In this document: one piece after another, positions 34,848 to 45,401 of the stretch
Layout of the letters: every line of letters begins with the position of its first letter
Position numbering within the stretch: the stretch's first letter is position 1
Assembly: GCA_034770075.1 (NCBI GenBank)
Contig: CM068379.1
Span: forward strand, 39,501,130-39,565,129
From: Aralia elata
Lineage: Eukaryota; Streptophyta; Magnoliopsida; Apiales; Araliaceae
Direction of reading: 5' to 3'
Length of the DNA: 64,000 nucleotides
Program-made: the position numbers and the translations under genes
Notes under the pieces: generated by a model
What the model was told of the DNA's origin: nothing
Databases searched by the model: none
The model's input: the letters and a program-made list of their open reading frames with translations, nothing else

Positions 34848-34855
34848 TATAAATA
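34848..34855 (+). promoter_or_regulatory. TATA box of element B
   Basis: TATAAATA in an otherwise conserved stretch. Equivalent boxes are at 44738-44745 (F), 50243-50250 (G) and, reversed, 11034-11041 (A). Confidence 0.7.
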
Positions 34856-35280
34856 AGAGAAGTCTTATCATAGATTAGGGTTACACACTCTTGCATTAGA
34901 TTGTGGAGAGTACTTATAATTTCTATAGAGATAGAAAACTAGGGTTTTGCCAAACACCCATCTTCTTGAATAGGTATTATTCCTTGGTGGATCACCTCTA
35001 GAGGCCAAACACTTGGGTGGCTAACATTGATCAAAGGAAAGAATCACACCGTTGAATTCAAGGAGAACGCGAAGGAATTGGAGTTGAACTTGTACCTGAG
35101 GAAGGTAGAATTCTACAAGGGTATAATTCTTATTCTCTATCTCTTTCGTTTAATTAATAATTGTGCATAAAGAACGATCATGGTGATGGTTTGTATAAAA
35201 ATTTTAAAATCCGTTTTGTCGCGCTTCCGCTCTATTTATGTAATCTGATTGCATGTTTGCGTTACATACAAACCTAACAG

Positions 35281-35294
35281 TGGTATCAAGAGCC
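35281..35294 (+). promoter_or_regulatory. Primer-binding site of element B
   Basis: GTGGTATCAAGAGCC follows the LTR end at 35279. It matches the initiator Met-tRNA complement with one extra A, whereas G has the unaltered TGGTATCAGAGCC. Whether the extra base weakens priming is unknown. Confidence 0.8.
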
Positions 35295-35449
35295 AATCTT
35301 TATGCGAATTATTAATTGTTTTGATTCTATTTATATATGGGTATGTATTTAGAATAATTTATTGGGCATAATTAGTTGTGTAAAATTATTATTTTATAAA
35401 AAACGAAATCACTTGATTTAATTAAATGGGTGATTAGTAATGGATTACA

Positions 35450-35493
35450 CATGTATATATATATATAATATATAATATATAGTAACGGATTAC

Positions 35494-35540
<47 letters not shown>

Positions 35541-35681
35541 GTAACAGATTTATATATATATACATATCACATGATTACATATTATATATATATATATATA
35601 TATAAGATATAGTAACGGATTTATATATATATATACATATCACGTGATTATATATATATATATATATAATATATACCGTGG

Positions 35682-35735
<54 letters not shown>
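35450..35735. repeat. TA-rich minisatellite in leader of B
   Basis: Long alternating TA runs separated by recurring words AGTAACGGATT or AGTAACAGATT (three times), TAATGGATTACA and CATATCACATGATTA or CATATCACGTGATTA (twice). The words recur about every 60-110 bp. Confidence 0.85.
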
Positions 35736-35742
<7 letters not shown>

Positions 35743-36340
35743 ATATTCTTAATAATTTTATAATTAAAATAAAGAGTTTATTTTAATCTTGAAATTGGAT
35801 TTCATGCAATTTAAAATTGCCCATTAAATGATACTCGTATATATATAGAATGATTTTATTATTCATGAGATGAATGTTATTTATTGATACATATAGAGAT
35901 ATGTATGATAATAAATAGGGATTGTTTATGGACTATAGACCAATGTGTGATTGGAATTATTTTAGAGGATGCTTGAATGTATGAGTTTTTATAAATGGGG
36001 TCTGCGTACCTCGTCTTCTCTAATTTTTTCTTAATGTAAATTCTATCTCCCTCCTATGTACTTCCCCTTGACTGCTGATCAAGGTTTCTATTTAATGTAA
36101 ATAGTTTTTGTAATAGGATTAGTTAGAATTAAATTTTGAAGAATTGGAGACCAAGGAGCAAGGAGCGCTTGAAGACCCGTTTGTAATGGAGCCCGGGTTT
36201 AAATGTAATAGTTATATTTAAATTTAATTCTTGCACCCTAGGTTTGACCTTTTGGTTCACTTGGTGGCTCTAGTGAACCAAACTAGAATAAAAGTCCATA
36301 ATCAATCCGGGTAGAATATAGTATTCTATATGTGCATGCT

Positions 36341-36389
<49 letters not shown>

Positions 36390-36590
36390 TATCCAACATG
36401 CTTCGCATGTAAAATAATATGACGCGTATTTTATATATATATGTGCATGCGCGCTAAACAAGATAAGACTAATAATAACAAATCCCTCAAAGTAATTATA
36501 TTAAGTCCTAAGCGTTCAAAGATATTTAGAATATCGAACGTCGCCTTCTAGCATGGTAAAGCGATAGAGTATTAAATATTTAATATGAGT

Positions 36591-36880
36591 TTGTTGTGTC
36601 ACACAAGGCAAGTATTAAATATTTAAGATGTTGCTTTATCACATTTGATGCTTATACATAGACTGAACGATACTGTTTTGTTGTGTCACACAAGGACAGT
36701 GTTTTTCTTTCGAATATATGGAAGTGCTAGGTTGGACTTAACTTAGATAATTTTGATTCGGATGTGTCACACTTGATCAAAATAATCTAAGAGGCAAAAT
36801 ACAAGGAGTTACATAGTGATGTAATTGACAATAGTTGTCTACCTATTTATTTATATATAGTTTGTTGTGTCACACAAGGC
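36591..36880 (+). repeat. Four leader palindromes of element B
   Basis: TTGTTGTGTCACACAAGG at 36591-36608, again at 36678-36695 and 36862-36879, and GATGTGTCACACTTG at 36761-36775. Each has TGTG and CACA half-sites separated by TCA. A looser fifth word, TTTATCACATTTGATG, lies near 36636-36651 and is the same in all copies. Confidence 0.88.
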
Positions 36881-37036
36881 TATATACATTTGAAATGAGA
36901 TCCTTATTCTCACTAGCAAATCTTTAATTAGATTTGCCGAACTATATAATGAGGGTAATATAGTTTGATGAAAATAGTGGGAGATACCAATTTAAATAAA
37001 GACCTAATTTATTTTGACGATTAATAAAATGAATGT

Positions 37037-40000
37037 ATGCTAAAATGTTGTCTATTTCACATGCAGAATTTAAAAATGTCAAACTCACTATCACTGCGTA
37101 GCATACTTGATGCTAACAAACTGACCGGACCGAATTACACGGACTGGTTAAGGAATCTGAGAATTGTTCTCACTGCTGAAAAGATTTCTTATGTCCTAAA
37201 TTCGCCAGTCCCTGCAAATGTTGCAGAAACAGCCTCTGAGGAAGAGATTGCTACTTTTAGAAAGTGGCAAGATGATGCAATCTTGGCTCAATGCATCATA
37301 CTCGCATCCATGAGTAACGAGCTTCAGCGTCAGCATGAAACTATGGATGCTCCTACTATATTGCTGCACCTCAAAGAGTTGTATGGTGAGCAAAGTAGGA
37401 CTGCTAGATATCAGATATCTAAGGAGCTCTTCCGATCTCGTATGACCGAGGGCACTGCTGTTGAGACTCATGTCCTTAAGATGATCAATCTGATTGAACA
37501 ACTTGGACAGCTTGGGTTCGTGATGGATGGGGAGTTAAGCCAAGATTTGATCTTGCAGTCACTCCCGGACACCTTCTCACAATTTGTTGTGAATTTTCAC
37601 ATGAATAAGTTGGACGTCAGCTTGCCTGAGTTACTTAACATGCTGAAAACAGCTGAAGGTCACTTCTCATCCAACAAGAACCAAGTCTTACTAGTGGATG
37701 ATTCTTCTAAGAAAAGGAAGAGGCCTAAGGTATCTTCTGAAAAGAAGAAAAACAAGAAGGCTAAGGGCAAGGCGAAAAGAAAGGATAAAAAGAAATCTGA
37801 TCCAGATAGCAAAGAAATTTGCTACCATTGCAATAAGCCGGGACACTGGAAGAAGAACTGTAAGGAGTATCTTGCGGACCTAAAGAAGCTTGGAGAAGCT
37901 TCGACTTCCGATCTAGGTTTGTTCATGATTGAAATTAATTTTTCTGAAAGTCAAAATTCTACTTGGGTATTGGATACCGGCTGTAGTTCTCACATATGTA
38001 ATAATATGCAGGGACTAAGCAGAAGTAGAAAGCTGAACAAGGATGAAGTCGTCCTACGAGTAGAAAATGGAGCAAAGGTTACTGCATTAGTTGTAGGAAC
38101 TTATTGTTTAGCACTGCCTACGGGCAAGTTCATTAGTTTAAATAATTGTTATTATGTTCCAACACTCATTAGAAATATTATTTCAATTTTTGTATTGGAT
38201 ATGGATGGTTTTGATATTATAATAAAGAACAACAGTTGTTCTATTTATAATAAAAATGTTTTCTATGGTGTTGGCAATTTACTGAATGGACTTTACATAC
38301 TTGACTTGCATGAAAATATACTTCAAATTGAACAAACTAAGAAAAGAAAAAGAGATGATGTTAATTATACCTTTATGTGGCACTGTAGACTCGGTCATAT
38401 CAATGAAACAAGATTATCCAAGTTACATAAAGATGGGCTTTTAGAGCTATCAGATTACGAATCATATCCAACTTGTGAATCTTGTCTCATGGGTAAGATG
38501 ACTAAATCTCCTTTTAGTGGAAAAGGAGAAAGAGTTACAGAGTTGTTAGCGTTGGTACACACAGACGTTTGTGGACCTATGACAACGAATGCACGAGGAG
38601 GGTATTCTTATTTTATTACTTTCACTGATGATCATTCTAGATTTGGATATATGTATTTAATGAAATACAAATCTGAATCGTTTGAAAAGTTCAAAGAATT
38701 TAGAAGTGAAGTAGAGAAACAAACTGGTAAAAGTATTAAGATTCTTCGATCGGATCGAGGAGGGGAATACTTGACCAATGAGTTTCTCAATTGTCTCAAA
38801 GAAAATGGTATAATCTCACAATGGACTCCACCAGGAACGCCACAGTTGAATGGTGTATCTGAAAGGAGAAATCGAACATTGTTGGACATGGTTCGTTCCA
38901 TGATGAGTTTTACCGACCTTCCAATATCCTTCTGGGGTTATGCCCTAGAAACGGCTGCATATCTACTAAACAAGGTACCTACCAAATCCGTCCCAAAGAC
39001 CCCATATGAATTATGGACAGGGAGGAAACCAAATCTTAAGTATGTTAAGACTTGGGGTTGTCCAGCTTATGTCAAAAGGTTTGAGCATGATAATCTAAAG
39101 ACTAGATCCGACAAGTGTAGATTTGTGGGTTACCCTAAAGAAACTGTAGGGTATTATTTCTATCATCCCAATGATCAAAAGGTGTTTGTAGCGAAACACG
39201 CTGCCTTCTTGGAAAAGGAGTTTATCCTCGAAGGGGTCAGTGGGAGTAAGATATATCTTGAAGAAGTTCAAGAACCACAAAATACTACGGATCAAAGTCA
39301 GGTACCTGACCAAGTAGAAGAACCTACTGTACCATTACCTATTCGTAAATCTGGAAGAGTACCGAAGATACCTGAGAGGTATGGATTCATCATAGAGGAT
39401 GATGATGAGGTACGCATCATAGATGATGATGATCCATTGACTTACGAAGAGGCTATGAGTAGTAATGACTCAGAGAAATGGCTAGAAGCCATGAAATCCG
39501 AGATGGACTCCATGTATGAAAACCAAGTATGGACTTTGGTTTCACCACCTGAGGGCATTAAGCCTATTGGGTGTAAATGGGTCTTTAAGAGAAAGACTGG
39601 GGCAGATGGCAAGGTAGAGACCTATAAGGCCCGACTGGTTGCAAAAGGTTTCAAACAAAGACAAGGAGTTGACTATGATGAAACCTTCTCGCCAGTAGCT
39701 ATGCTCAAGTCCATTCGGATTTTGCTTGCAATTGCAGCTTATTATGACTACGAGATCTGGCAAATGGACGTGAAAACGGCCTTCCTCAATGGAGAGCTTG
39801 AGGAGAATGTATATATGATACAGCCAGAGGGTTTTGTTTCAACGGTTGGAACAAACCAAGTCTGTAAGCTACAACGATCCATTTATGGATTGAAGCAAGC
39901 TTCTCGAAGGTGGAACATCCGTTTTGATGAGATAATCAAAAGGTTTGATTTTATCAAAAATGAGGATGAACCTTGTGTGTACAAGAAGGTTAGTGGGAGC

Positions 40001-41002
40001 GCTGTTTCATTCCTTGTATTATATGTTGATGACATATTATTGATAGGGAATGATGTTCCTATGCTACAGTCGATCAAAATTTGGTTATCTAAACACTTCT
40101 CCATGAAGGACTTGGGTGAGGCATCCTATATTTTGGGGATAAAGATCTATAGAGATAGATCTAAAAGGATGCTGGGCTTGACCCAAGGAAAGTACATTGA
40201 CTCGATGCTAAAGAAGTTTAGCATGGAAGATTCCAAGAGAGGTCTCATGCCGATGAGCCATGTAATACATCTCTCCAAGAAACAGGCCCCAAAGACACCT
40301 GAGGAGAGAGACCGTATGAGTAAGATTCCTTATGCTTCTGCAATAGGATCTATCATGTACGGTATGATATGTACTAGACCAGATGTCGCTCATGCACTTA
40401 GTGTAACAAGCAGATATCAGTCGAATCCAGGAGAAGAGCACTGGAAGGCAGTAAAAAACATCCTAAAGTACTTGAGAAGAACTAAGGATGTATTTCTTGT
40501 CTACGGTGGGTCTGAATTGAAACTAGAGGGCTATACAGACTCAAGTTTTCAAACGGACCAAGATGACAGTAAATCCGTTTCAGGGTACGTGTTTACCTTA
40601 AACGGTGGCGCAGTGAGTTGGAAGAGTTCCAAGCAGCAAACAGTTGCTGATTCAGTGACAGAGGCAGAGTACATAGCTGCAAGTGAAGCTGCAAAGGAAG
40701 CTGTTTGGATGAAGAAGTTTATAACTGAACTTCGAGTGGTTCCTAGCATTAGAGGAGCCATACCTTTATTCTGTGACAACAACAGAGCTGTTGCGCAGGC
40801 TAAGGAACCCAGGTCTCATCAGAAATCCAAACACGTGTTGCGGCGGTTTCATTTGATTAGAGAGATCATTGAAAGAGGAGATGTCACCCTGGAGCGTGTG
40901 GACTCTCAAGACAACATTGCAGATCCATTTACTAAAGCTTTAACACAACAGCAGTTTGATCGTCACTTAGAGAAGATGGGTATTAGATACCATGGCGATT
41001 GA
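37037..41002 (+). CDS. Copia Gag-Pol polyprotein of element B, intact
   Basis: 1,321 codons from the ATG at 37037; the second in-frame ATG at 37076 (MSNSLSLRS) is an equally likely true start. Gag occupies about residues 14-250, with a zinc knuckle CX2CX4HX4C at 262-275 after a lysine-rich stretch. Protease has DTG at 313-315. The integrase zinc domain is H449, H454, C480, C483 and its core is D510, D573, E609 (35 residues between the last two). RT carries YVDD at 996-999. RNase H has D1168, E1209 or E1211 and D1247. The order protease-integrase-RT-RNase H is diagnostic of Ty1/copia. The protein would build particles in the cytoplasm, copy the RNA and integrate the DNA. All domains are complete, so it could also act in trans on A, F and G relatives. 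Codons ~206-423 lie in a stretch identical to F. Confidence 0.95.
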   Translation: MLKCCLFHMQNLKMSNSLSLRSILDANKLTGPNYTDWLRNLRIVLTAEKISYVLNSPVPANVAETASEEEIATFRKWQDDAILAQCIILASMSNELQRQHETMDAPTILLHLKELYGEQSRTARYQISKELFRSRMTEGTAVETHVLKMINLIEQLGQLGFVMDGELSQDLILQSLPDTFSQFVVNFHMNKLDVSLPELLNMLKTAEGHFSSNKNQVLLVDDSSKKRKRPKVSSEKKKNKKAKGKAKRKDKKKSDPDSKEICYHCNKPGHWKKNCKEYLADLKKLGEASTSDLGLFMIEINFSESQNSTWVLDTGCSSHICNNMQGLSRSRKLNKDEVVLRVENGAKVTALVVGTYCLALPTGKFISLNNCYYVPTLIRNIISIFVLDMDGFDIIIKNNSCSIYNKNVFYGVGNLLNGLYILDLHENILQIEQTKKRKRDDVNYTFMWHCRLGHINETRLSKLHKDGLLELSDYESYPTCESCLMGKMTKSPFSGKGERVTELLALVHTDVCGPMTTNARGGYSYFITFTDDHSRFGYMYLMKYKSESFEKFKEFRSEVEKQTGKSIKILRSDRGGEYLTNEFLNCLKENGIISQWTPPGTPQLNGVSERRNRTLLDMVRSMMSFTDLPISFWGYALETAAYLLNKVPTKSVPKTPYELWTGRKPNLKYVKTWGCPAYVKRFEHDNLKTRSDKCRFVGYPKETVGYYFYHPNDQKVFVAKHAAFLEKEFILEGVSGSKIYLEEVQEPQNTTDQSQVPDQVEEPTVPLPIRKSGRVPKIPERYGFIIEDDDEVRIIDDDDPLTYEEAMSSNDSEKWLEAMKSEMDSMYENQVWTLVSPPEGIKPIGCKWVFKRKTGADGKVETYKARLVAKGFKQRQGVDYDETFSPVAMLKSIRILLAIAAYYDYEIWQMDVKTAFLNGELEENVYMIQPEGFVSTVGTNQVCKLQRSIYGLKQASRRWNIRFDEIIKRFDFIKNEDEPCVYKKVSGSAVSFLVLYVDDILLIGNDVPMLQSIKIWLSKHFSMKDLGEASYILGIKIYRDRSKRMLGLTQGKYIDSMLKKFSMEDSKRGLMPMSHVIHLSKKQAPKTPEERDRMSKIPYASAIGSIMYGMICTRPDVAHALSVTSRYQSNPGEEHWKAVKNILKYLRRTKDVFLVYGGSELKLEGYTDSSFQTDQDDSKSVSGYVFTLNGGAVSWKSSKQQTVADSVTEAEYIAASEAAKEAVWMKKFITELRVVPSIRGAIPLFCDNNRAVAQAKEPRSHQKSKHVLRRFHLIREIIERGDVTLERVDSQDNIADPFTKALTQQQFDRHLEKMGIRYHGD

Positions 41003-41010
41003 CTTTAGTG

Positions 41011-41022
41011 AAAGTGGGAGAT
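41011..41022 (+). promoter_or_regulatory. Polypurine tract of element B
   Basis: AAAGTGGGAGAT between the end of the coding frame and the TGAAAG of the 3' LTR. The same box precedes the 3' LTRs of F and G. Confidence 0.85.
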
Positions 41023-42973
41023 TGAAAGTAGTATGCACACAAGCCAATCATATTTGATATGATGTAGCATATACTTTGTAATCTTATTCATTTATTAATA
41101 AAAGAATTGATTTTCTTAAAAGGCATTTTATATTATCTACATGGTGCTGTTATATTAAATGTGATAAACCCATAGTTTTGAGCAATGCTTTTAGAATCAT
41201 GATGGTGATCATGCTAATGAGATCTAAATTCAAGATAGCTCACAAACTAAAATTGTTCCTAATCGTTGGATTACTAAATTGGGGATTAGTGAATCCGGAT
41301 AGATTAGTACATACGTTGCTTGCTCTTATGAAGAGGATGATTGATCTCATAATCATTTGTGTGGAGACACTAAAGCAAGTATGTAGGTGCTTATTGGAGA
41401 ATAAGTTCACTGAACGTGACTCGCTAAGGAATACCTAATGGAGTTTTACTCGGCTGTCAATAGGAATTCCTCTAGTGATAGTAGTACAAGTGATCCTTAG
41501 ACTTGAGATCATCATAGTATCTTGTGTATGATAAGTTATACTTTGACATGTCCCTTAAGACCTTTAGGGTATATCAAAGGGTATGATTGGGTATAATAAG
41601 TTGTACATGGAGATAGGTGAATGATCAACAAAGAATCTACCACGTCTAGTAAAAGATGTGAATGTCCTATGTGATTCGATAAATGATAACTCAGTAGTCC
41701 TTGGCCAAGGCAGAATGAAATTAGAAAGGAGTTTCTAATTTGCATTATTTAGAGTTGTGCATTTGGGAATCGAAATACATATAATTAAATAAAATAAGAC
41801 TTGACAGAAATTCCATGTCTTATATTTAATTGGGACATTGTATGGTAGAAGGATTGAATTGTACGGTAACTATTTACTCAAAGGTTCTTTTGTGATTAAT
41901 GTTGAAATCTATATTATCTGGAAAGTCGTTGATCGCTAAGGGGGCTTACCCTTATTGTAGAATAAATATTATTTATTTAAATGAATTAAATAGTTTAATT
42001 TATTTATTTAAATAAGATTAGAATTGTTCTAATTGATTTATTCACAACCGGTTTAATATGGAGAACCTAAAGGGTCACACCGCAAAAGGAAAATATTTAT
42101 TTAAGAAGTAAATGGCATAATTGTAATAATAAGTTAAGTGTATTTAATTTAATCTATGGAGATAGAATAAATTAAATAGCTTAATATTTATTATTTAATA
42201 TTTTGGAAATATTAAATATAAATTAATAAGAGGATTTAATATTTTGGAAATATTAAATATAAATTAATAAGAGGAGTCTTATTATTATTATTACTATTAC
42301 TATTATTTAATTCCTAATAGGGATTGGGAATTAATTAATATTACTATTATTTAATTCCTAATAGGGATTGGGAATTAATTAATATAACTATTATTTAATT
42401 CCTAATAGGGATTGGGAATTAATTAATAGAAGTACTCTCTCTCTCATTAATTCCTAATTGGATTAGGAATATAATTAAAGGAGTTTAATTAAAATAGAAA
42501 CCCTAATCCTAAATAGTTTAGGGAAGGGGTTTTCCTACATCTATAAATAAGAGAAGTCTTATCATAGATTAGGGTTACACACTCTTGCATTAGATTGTGG
42601 AGAGTACTTATAATTTCTATAGAGATAGAAAACTAGGGTTTTGCCAAACACCCATCTTCTTGAATAGGTATTATTCCTTGGTGGATCACCTCTAGAGGCC
42701 AAACACTTGGGTGGCTAACATTGATCAAAGGAAAGAATCACACCGTTGAATTCAAGGAGAACGCGAAGGAATTGGAGTTGAACTTGTACCTGAGGAAGGT
42801 AGAATTCTACAAGGGTATAATTCTTATTCTCTATCTCTTTCGTTTAATTAATAATTGTGCATAAAGAACGATCATGGTGATGGTTTGTATAAAAATTTTA
42901 AAATCCGTTTTGTCGCGCTTCCGCTCTATTTATGTAATCTGATTGCATGTTTGCGTTACATACAAACCTAACA
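41023..42973 (+). repeat. 3' LTR of element B
   Basis: 1,951 bp, 41 bp longer than the 5' LTR because of a direct duplication (42193-42233 and 42234-42274). Otherwise about two substitutions by eye (one at the equivalent of 33616, one near 33731). Confidence 0.92.
42193..42274. repeat. 41-bp tandem duplication only in the 3' LTR of B
   Basis: The segment starting ATTTAATATTTTGG and ending AATAAGAGG is present twice in a row. The 5' LTR has it once, so it arose after, or during the last step of, the integration of B. Confidence 0.9.
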
Positions 42974-42978
42974 AGAAT

Positions 42979-43358
42979 CCCTAACGCGATTAGTTAGGAA
43001 CTCCTCCCTAACCAAGGGTTACTCTCGCGGGCTTTTCGACATGAAGGTCCCCAGATCTTCACAACTTACTCGATGGGAATGAATCTGATCTTTCAATTGG
43101 AGCGGATCTGAGTGGTGCATTTCCTGAGCCTCGTAGGGGAATGCCCCCTTGAGTCCAGTAATCAACAACTGACGGGTTCGCCTCCTGGAGGAGGAATCGC
43201 ACAACATACATTCGCATACATTCATCGTGTCTCACCGCATGCATATGATGACAATTGCGCGAAGCATGCTAAATTCAATGTAAGACATTCATCGCAATCA
43301 TTCATTCACGCGCGACACAGATGAAAAAGGAAAACAACAAGATTGTACGCGGCTTAAG
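42979..43358 (-). repeat. Tat/Ogre-like remnant: end of unit 1 and start of unit 2
   Basis: Continues the host repeat after B. Bases 43204-43358 repeat 31945-32098 (ATTCGCATACATTCAT...GATTGTACGCGGCTTAAG), i.e. the leader side of the next unit. No coding sequence is supported. Ends in TTAAG, the TSD of element F (43354-43358). Confidence 0.6.
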
Positions 43359-45166
43359 TGAAAGTAGTATGGACACAAGCCAATCATATTTGATATGATG
43401 TAACATATATTTTGTAATCTTATTCATTTATTAATAAAAGAATTAATTTTCTTAAAAAGCATTTTACATTATCTACATAGTGCTGTCATATTAAATGTGA
43501 TAAACCCATAGTTTTAAGCAATGCTTTTAGAATCATGATGGTGATCATGCTAATGAGATCTAAATTCAAGATAGCTCACAAACTAAAATCGTTCCTAATC
43601 ATTGGATTACTGAAAAAGGGGATTAGTGAATCCGAATAGATTAGTACATACGTTGCTTGCTCTTAGGAAGAGGATGATTGATCTCATAATCATTTGTGTG
43701 GAGACACTAAAGCAAGTATGTAGGTGCTTATTGGAGAATAAGAACGTGGCTCGCTAAGGAATACCTAATGGAGTTTTACTCGCCTGTCAATAGGAATTCC
43801 TCTAGTGATAGTAGTACAAGTGATCCTTGGACTTGAGATCATCATAGTATTTTGTGTATGATGATTTATACTTTGACATGTCCTTTAAGACCTTTAGGGT
43901 ATATCAAAGGGTATGATTGGGTATAATAAGTTGTACATGGAGATAGGTGAATGATCAACAAAGAATCTACCACGTCTAGTAAAAGATGTGAATGTCCTAT
44001 GTGATTCGATAAATGACAACTCAATAGTCCTTGGCCAAGGCAGAATGAAATTATAAAGGAGTTTCTAATTTGCATTATTTACAGATGTGCATTTGGGAAT
44101 AGAAATACAAATAATTAAATAAAAAAGACTTGACAGTAAATCCATGTCTTATATTTAATTGGGATATTGTATGGTAGAAGGATTGAATTATATGGTAACT
44201 ATGCACTGAAAGGTTCTTTTGTGATTAATGTTGAAATCTATATTATCTGGAAAGTCGTTGATCGCTAAGTTTACCCTTATTGTAGAATAAATATTATTTA
44301 TTTAAATGAATTAAATAGTTTAATTTATTTATTTAGATATAATTATAATTGTTCTAATTGACTTATTCACAACCGGTTTAATATGGAGAACGTAAAGGGT
44401 AACACCGCAAAAGAAAAAATATTTATTTAAGACGTAAATGACATAATTGTAATAATAAGTTAAGTGTATTTAATTTAGTCTATGGAGATAGAATAAATTA
44501 AATAGCTTAATATTTATTATTTAATATTTTAGAAATATTAAATATAAATTAATAAGAGGAGTCTTATTATTATTATTACTATTACTATTATTTAATTTCC
44601 AATAGGGATTGAGAATTAATTAATAGAAGTACTCTCTCATGAATTCCTAATTGGATTAGGAGCATAATTAATTAAAAGAGTTTAATTATAATAGGAACCC
44701 TAATCCTAAATAGTTTAGGGAAGGGTTTTCCTACATCTATAAATAAGAGAAGTCTTATCATAGATTAGAGTTACAGACTCTTGCATTAGAGTGTGGAGAG
44801 TACTTGCAATTTCTATAGAGATAGAAACTAGGGTTTTGCCAACACCCATCTTTTTGAACAACTATTCTTCCTTGGTGGATCACCTCTAGAGGCCAAACAC
44901 TTGGGTGGCTAATGTTGATCAAGCTAAGGAATTTAGTCGGTGGAATACAAGGAGAACACGAAGGAATTAGAGGTGAACTTGTACCCGAGGAAGCTTTGAT
45001 TCACGAGGGTATAATTCTCTATCTCTATCTCTTTCGTTAATTGATAGTTAAATACGAGGAAAGATCATGGAGTTGGTTTGTGTGAAAATTTTAAAAACCG
45101 TTTTATCACGTTTCCGCTCTATTTATGTAATTTAATTGCATGCTTGCGTTATATACAAATCTAACA
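43359..45166 (+). repeat. 5' LTR of element F
   Basis: TGAAAG...CTAACA, with TATA box at 44738-44745. Between about 44190 and 44700 it shares private variants with the 5' LTR of G rather than with its own 3' LTR (see finding). Confidence 0.9.
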
Positions 45167-45167
45167 G

Positions 45168-45180
45168 TGGTATCAAAGCC
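45168..45180 (+). promoter_or_regulatory. Primer-binding site of element F
   Basis: TGGTATCAAAGCC, one base after the LTR end; one mismatch to the initiator Met-tRNA complement. Confidence 0.85.
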
Positions 45181-45281
45181 TAATGCTTGTGTTAATTATT
45201 GATTTTGATGATTCCATGTATGAATTGATATGCAATACGATCAGATTTTGGGTAGAAATATTTTTCCTGAATCTGCATCGC

Positions 45282-45401
45282 GGCGCGACCGCGCCGTTTC
45301 CAGTTCATTCTTGAGCGCGACCATGCCTGAACCCTGAAAACGTTTCAGGGGGTCTAGCGCGGCCGGGCCGCTCCTAGTTCAATTTGGAGCGCGGCCGCGC
45401 C
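45282..45401. repeat. GC-rich palindrome cluster in leader of F (4 units)
   Basis: GGCGCGACCGCGCC (45282-45295), AGCGCGACCATGCC (45314-45327), AGCGCGGCCGGGCC (45356-45369) and AGCGCGGCCGCGCC (45388-45401). Same palindrome type as A. The first two are separated by CCAGTTCATTCTTG. Confidence 0.8.

Larger units (their letters stand above)
33370..35279 (+). repeat. 5' LTR of element B
   Basis: 1,910 bp. TATA box TATAAATA at 34848-34855, in the segment CTACATCTATAAATAAGAG shared by all four copies, so transcription should start near 34880. Contains three tandem 44-bp units (34604-34735) that are single in A, F and G. Confidence 0.92.
35295..37036 (+). other. Leader of element B
   Basis: 1.74 kb, untranslated. 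Instead of the GC palindromes of A, F and G it has expanded TA tracts broken by AGTAACGGATT words and TATCACGTGATTA-like palindromes (35430-35740). Four TTGTGTCACACAA palindromes follow between 36591 and 36880. A short TA tract is at 36340-36380. Just before the coding frame a pyrimidine-rich stretch ends in CACATGCAG, resembling a splice acceptor, but no donor was assigned. Confidence 0.75.
33370..42973 (+). mobile_element. Element B: intact Ty1/copia retrotransposon
   Basis: A 9,604-bp element with LTRs 33370-35279 and 41023-42973, both TGAAAG...CTAACA. TSD AGAAT at 33365-33369 and 42974-42978. The primer site is at 35281-35294 and the polypurine tract at 41011-41022. A single uninterrupted gag-pol frame runs 37037-41002. 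The LTRs show only about two base substitutions by eye plus a 41-bp duplication in the 3' copy, so insertion is recent. Gag and RT wording fits the Tork/Angela side of Ty1/copia; exact lineage not certain. It is the only copy in the window with a complete frame. Confidence 0.93.

Noticed and set aside
36591..36880. Regularly repeated palindromes considered as a CRISPR-like array
   Set aside because: Spacing is irregular, the sites are dispersed in conserved leader sequence, and the host is a plant nuclear genome.
37017..37067. Intron acceptor just before gag of B (pyrimidine-rich stretch ending GCAG)
   Set aside because: Plausible, but no matching donor could be chosen by eye; not annotated as a splice site.
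43112..43324. 70-codon ORF in the Tat/Ogre-like remnant
   Set aside because: Part of a non-coding LTR/leader repeat; overlaps opposite-strand ORFs equally long, none with a domain.
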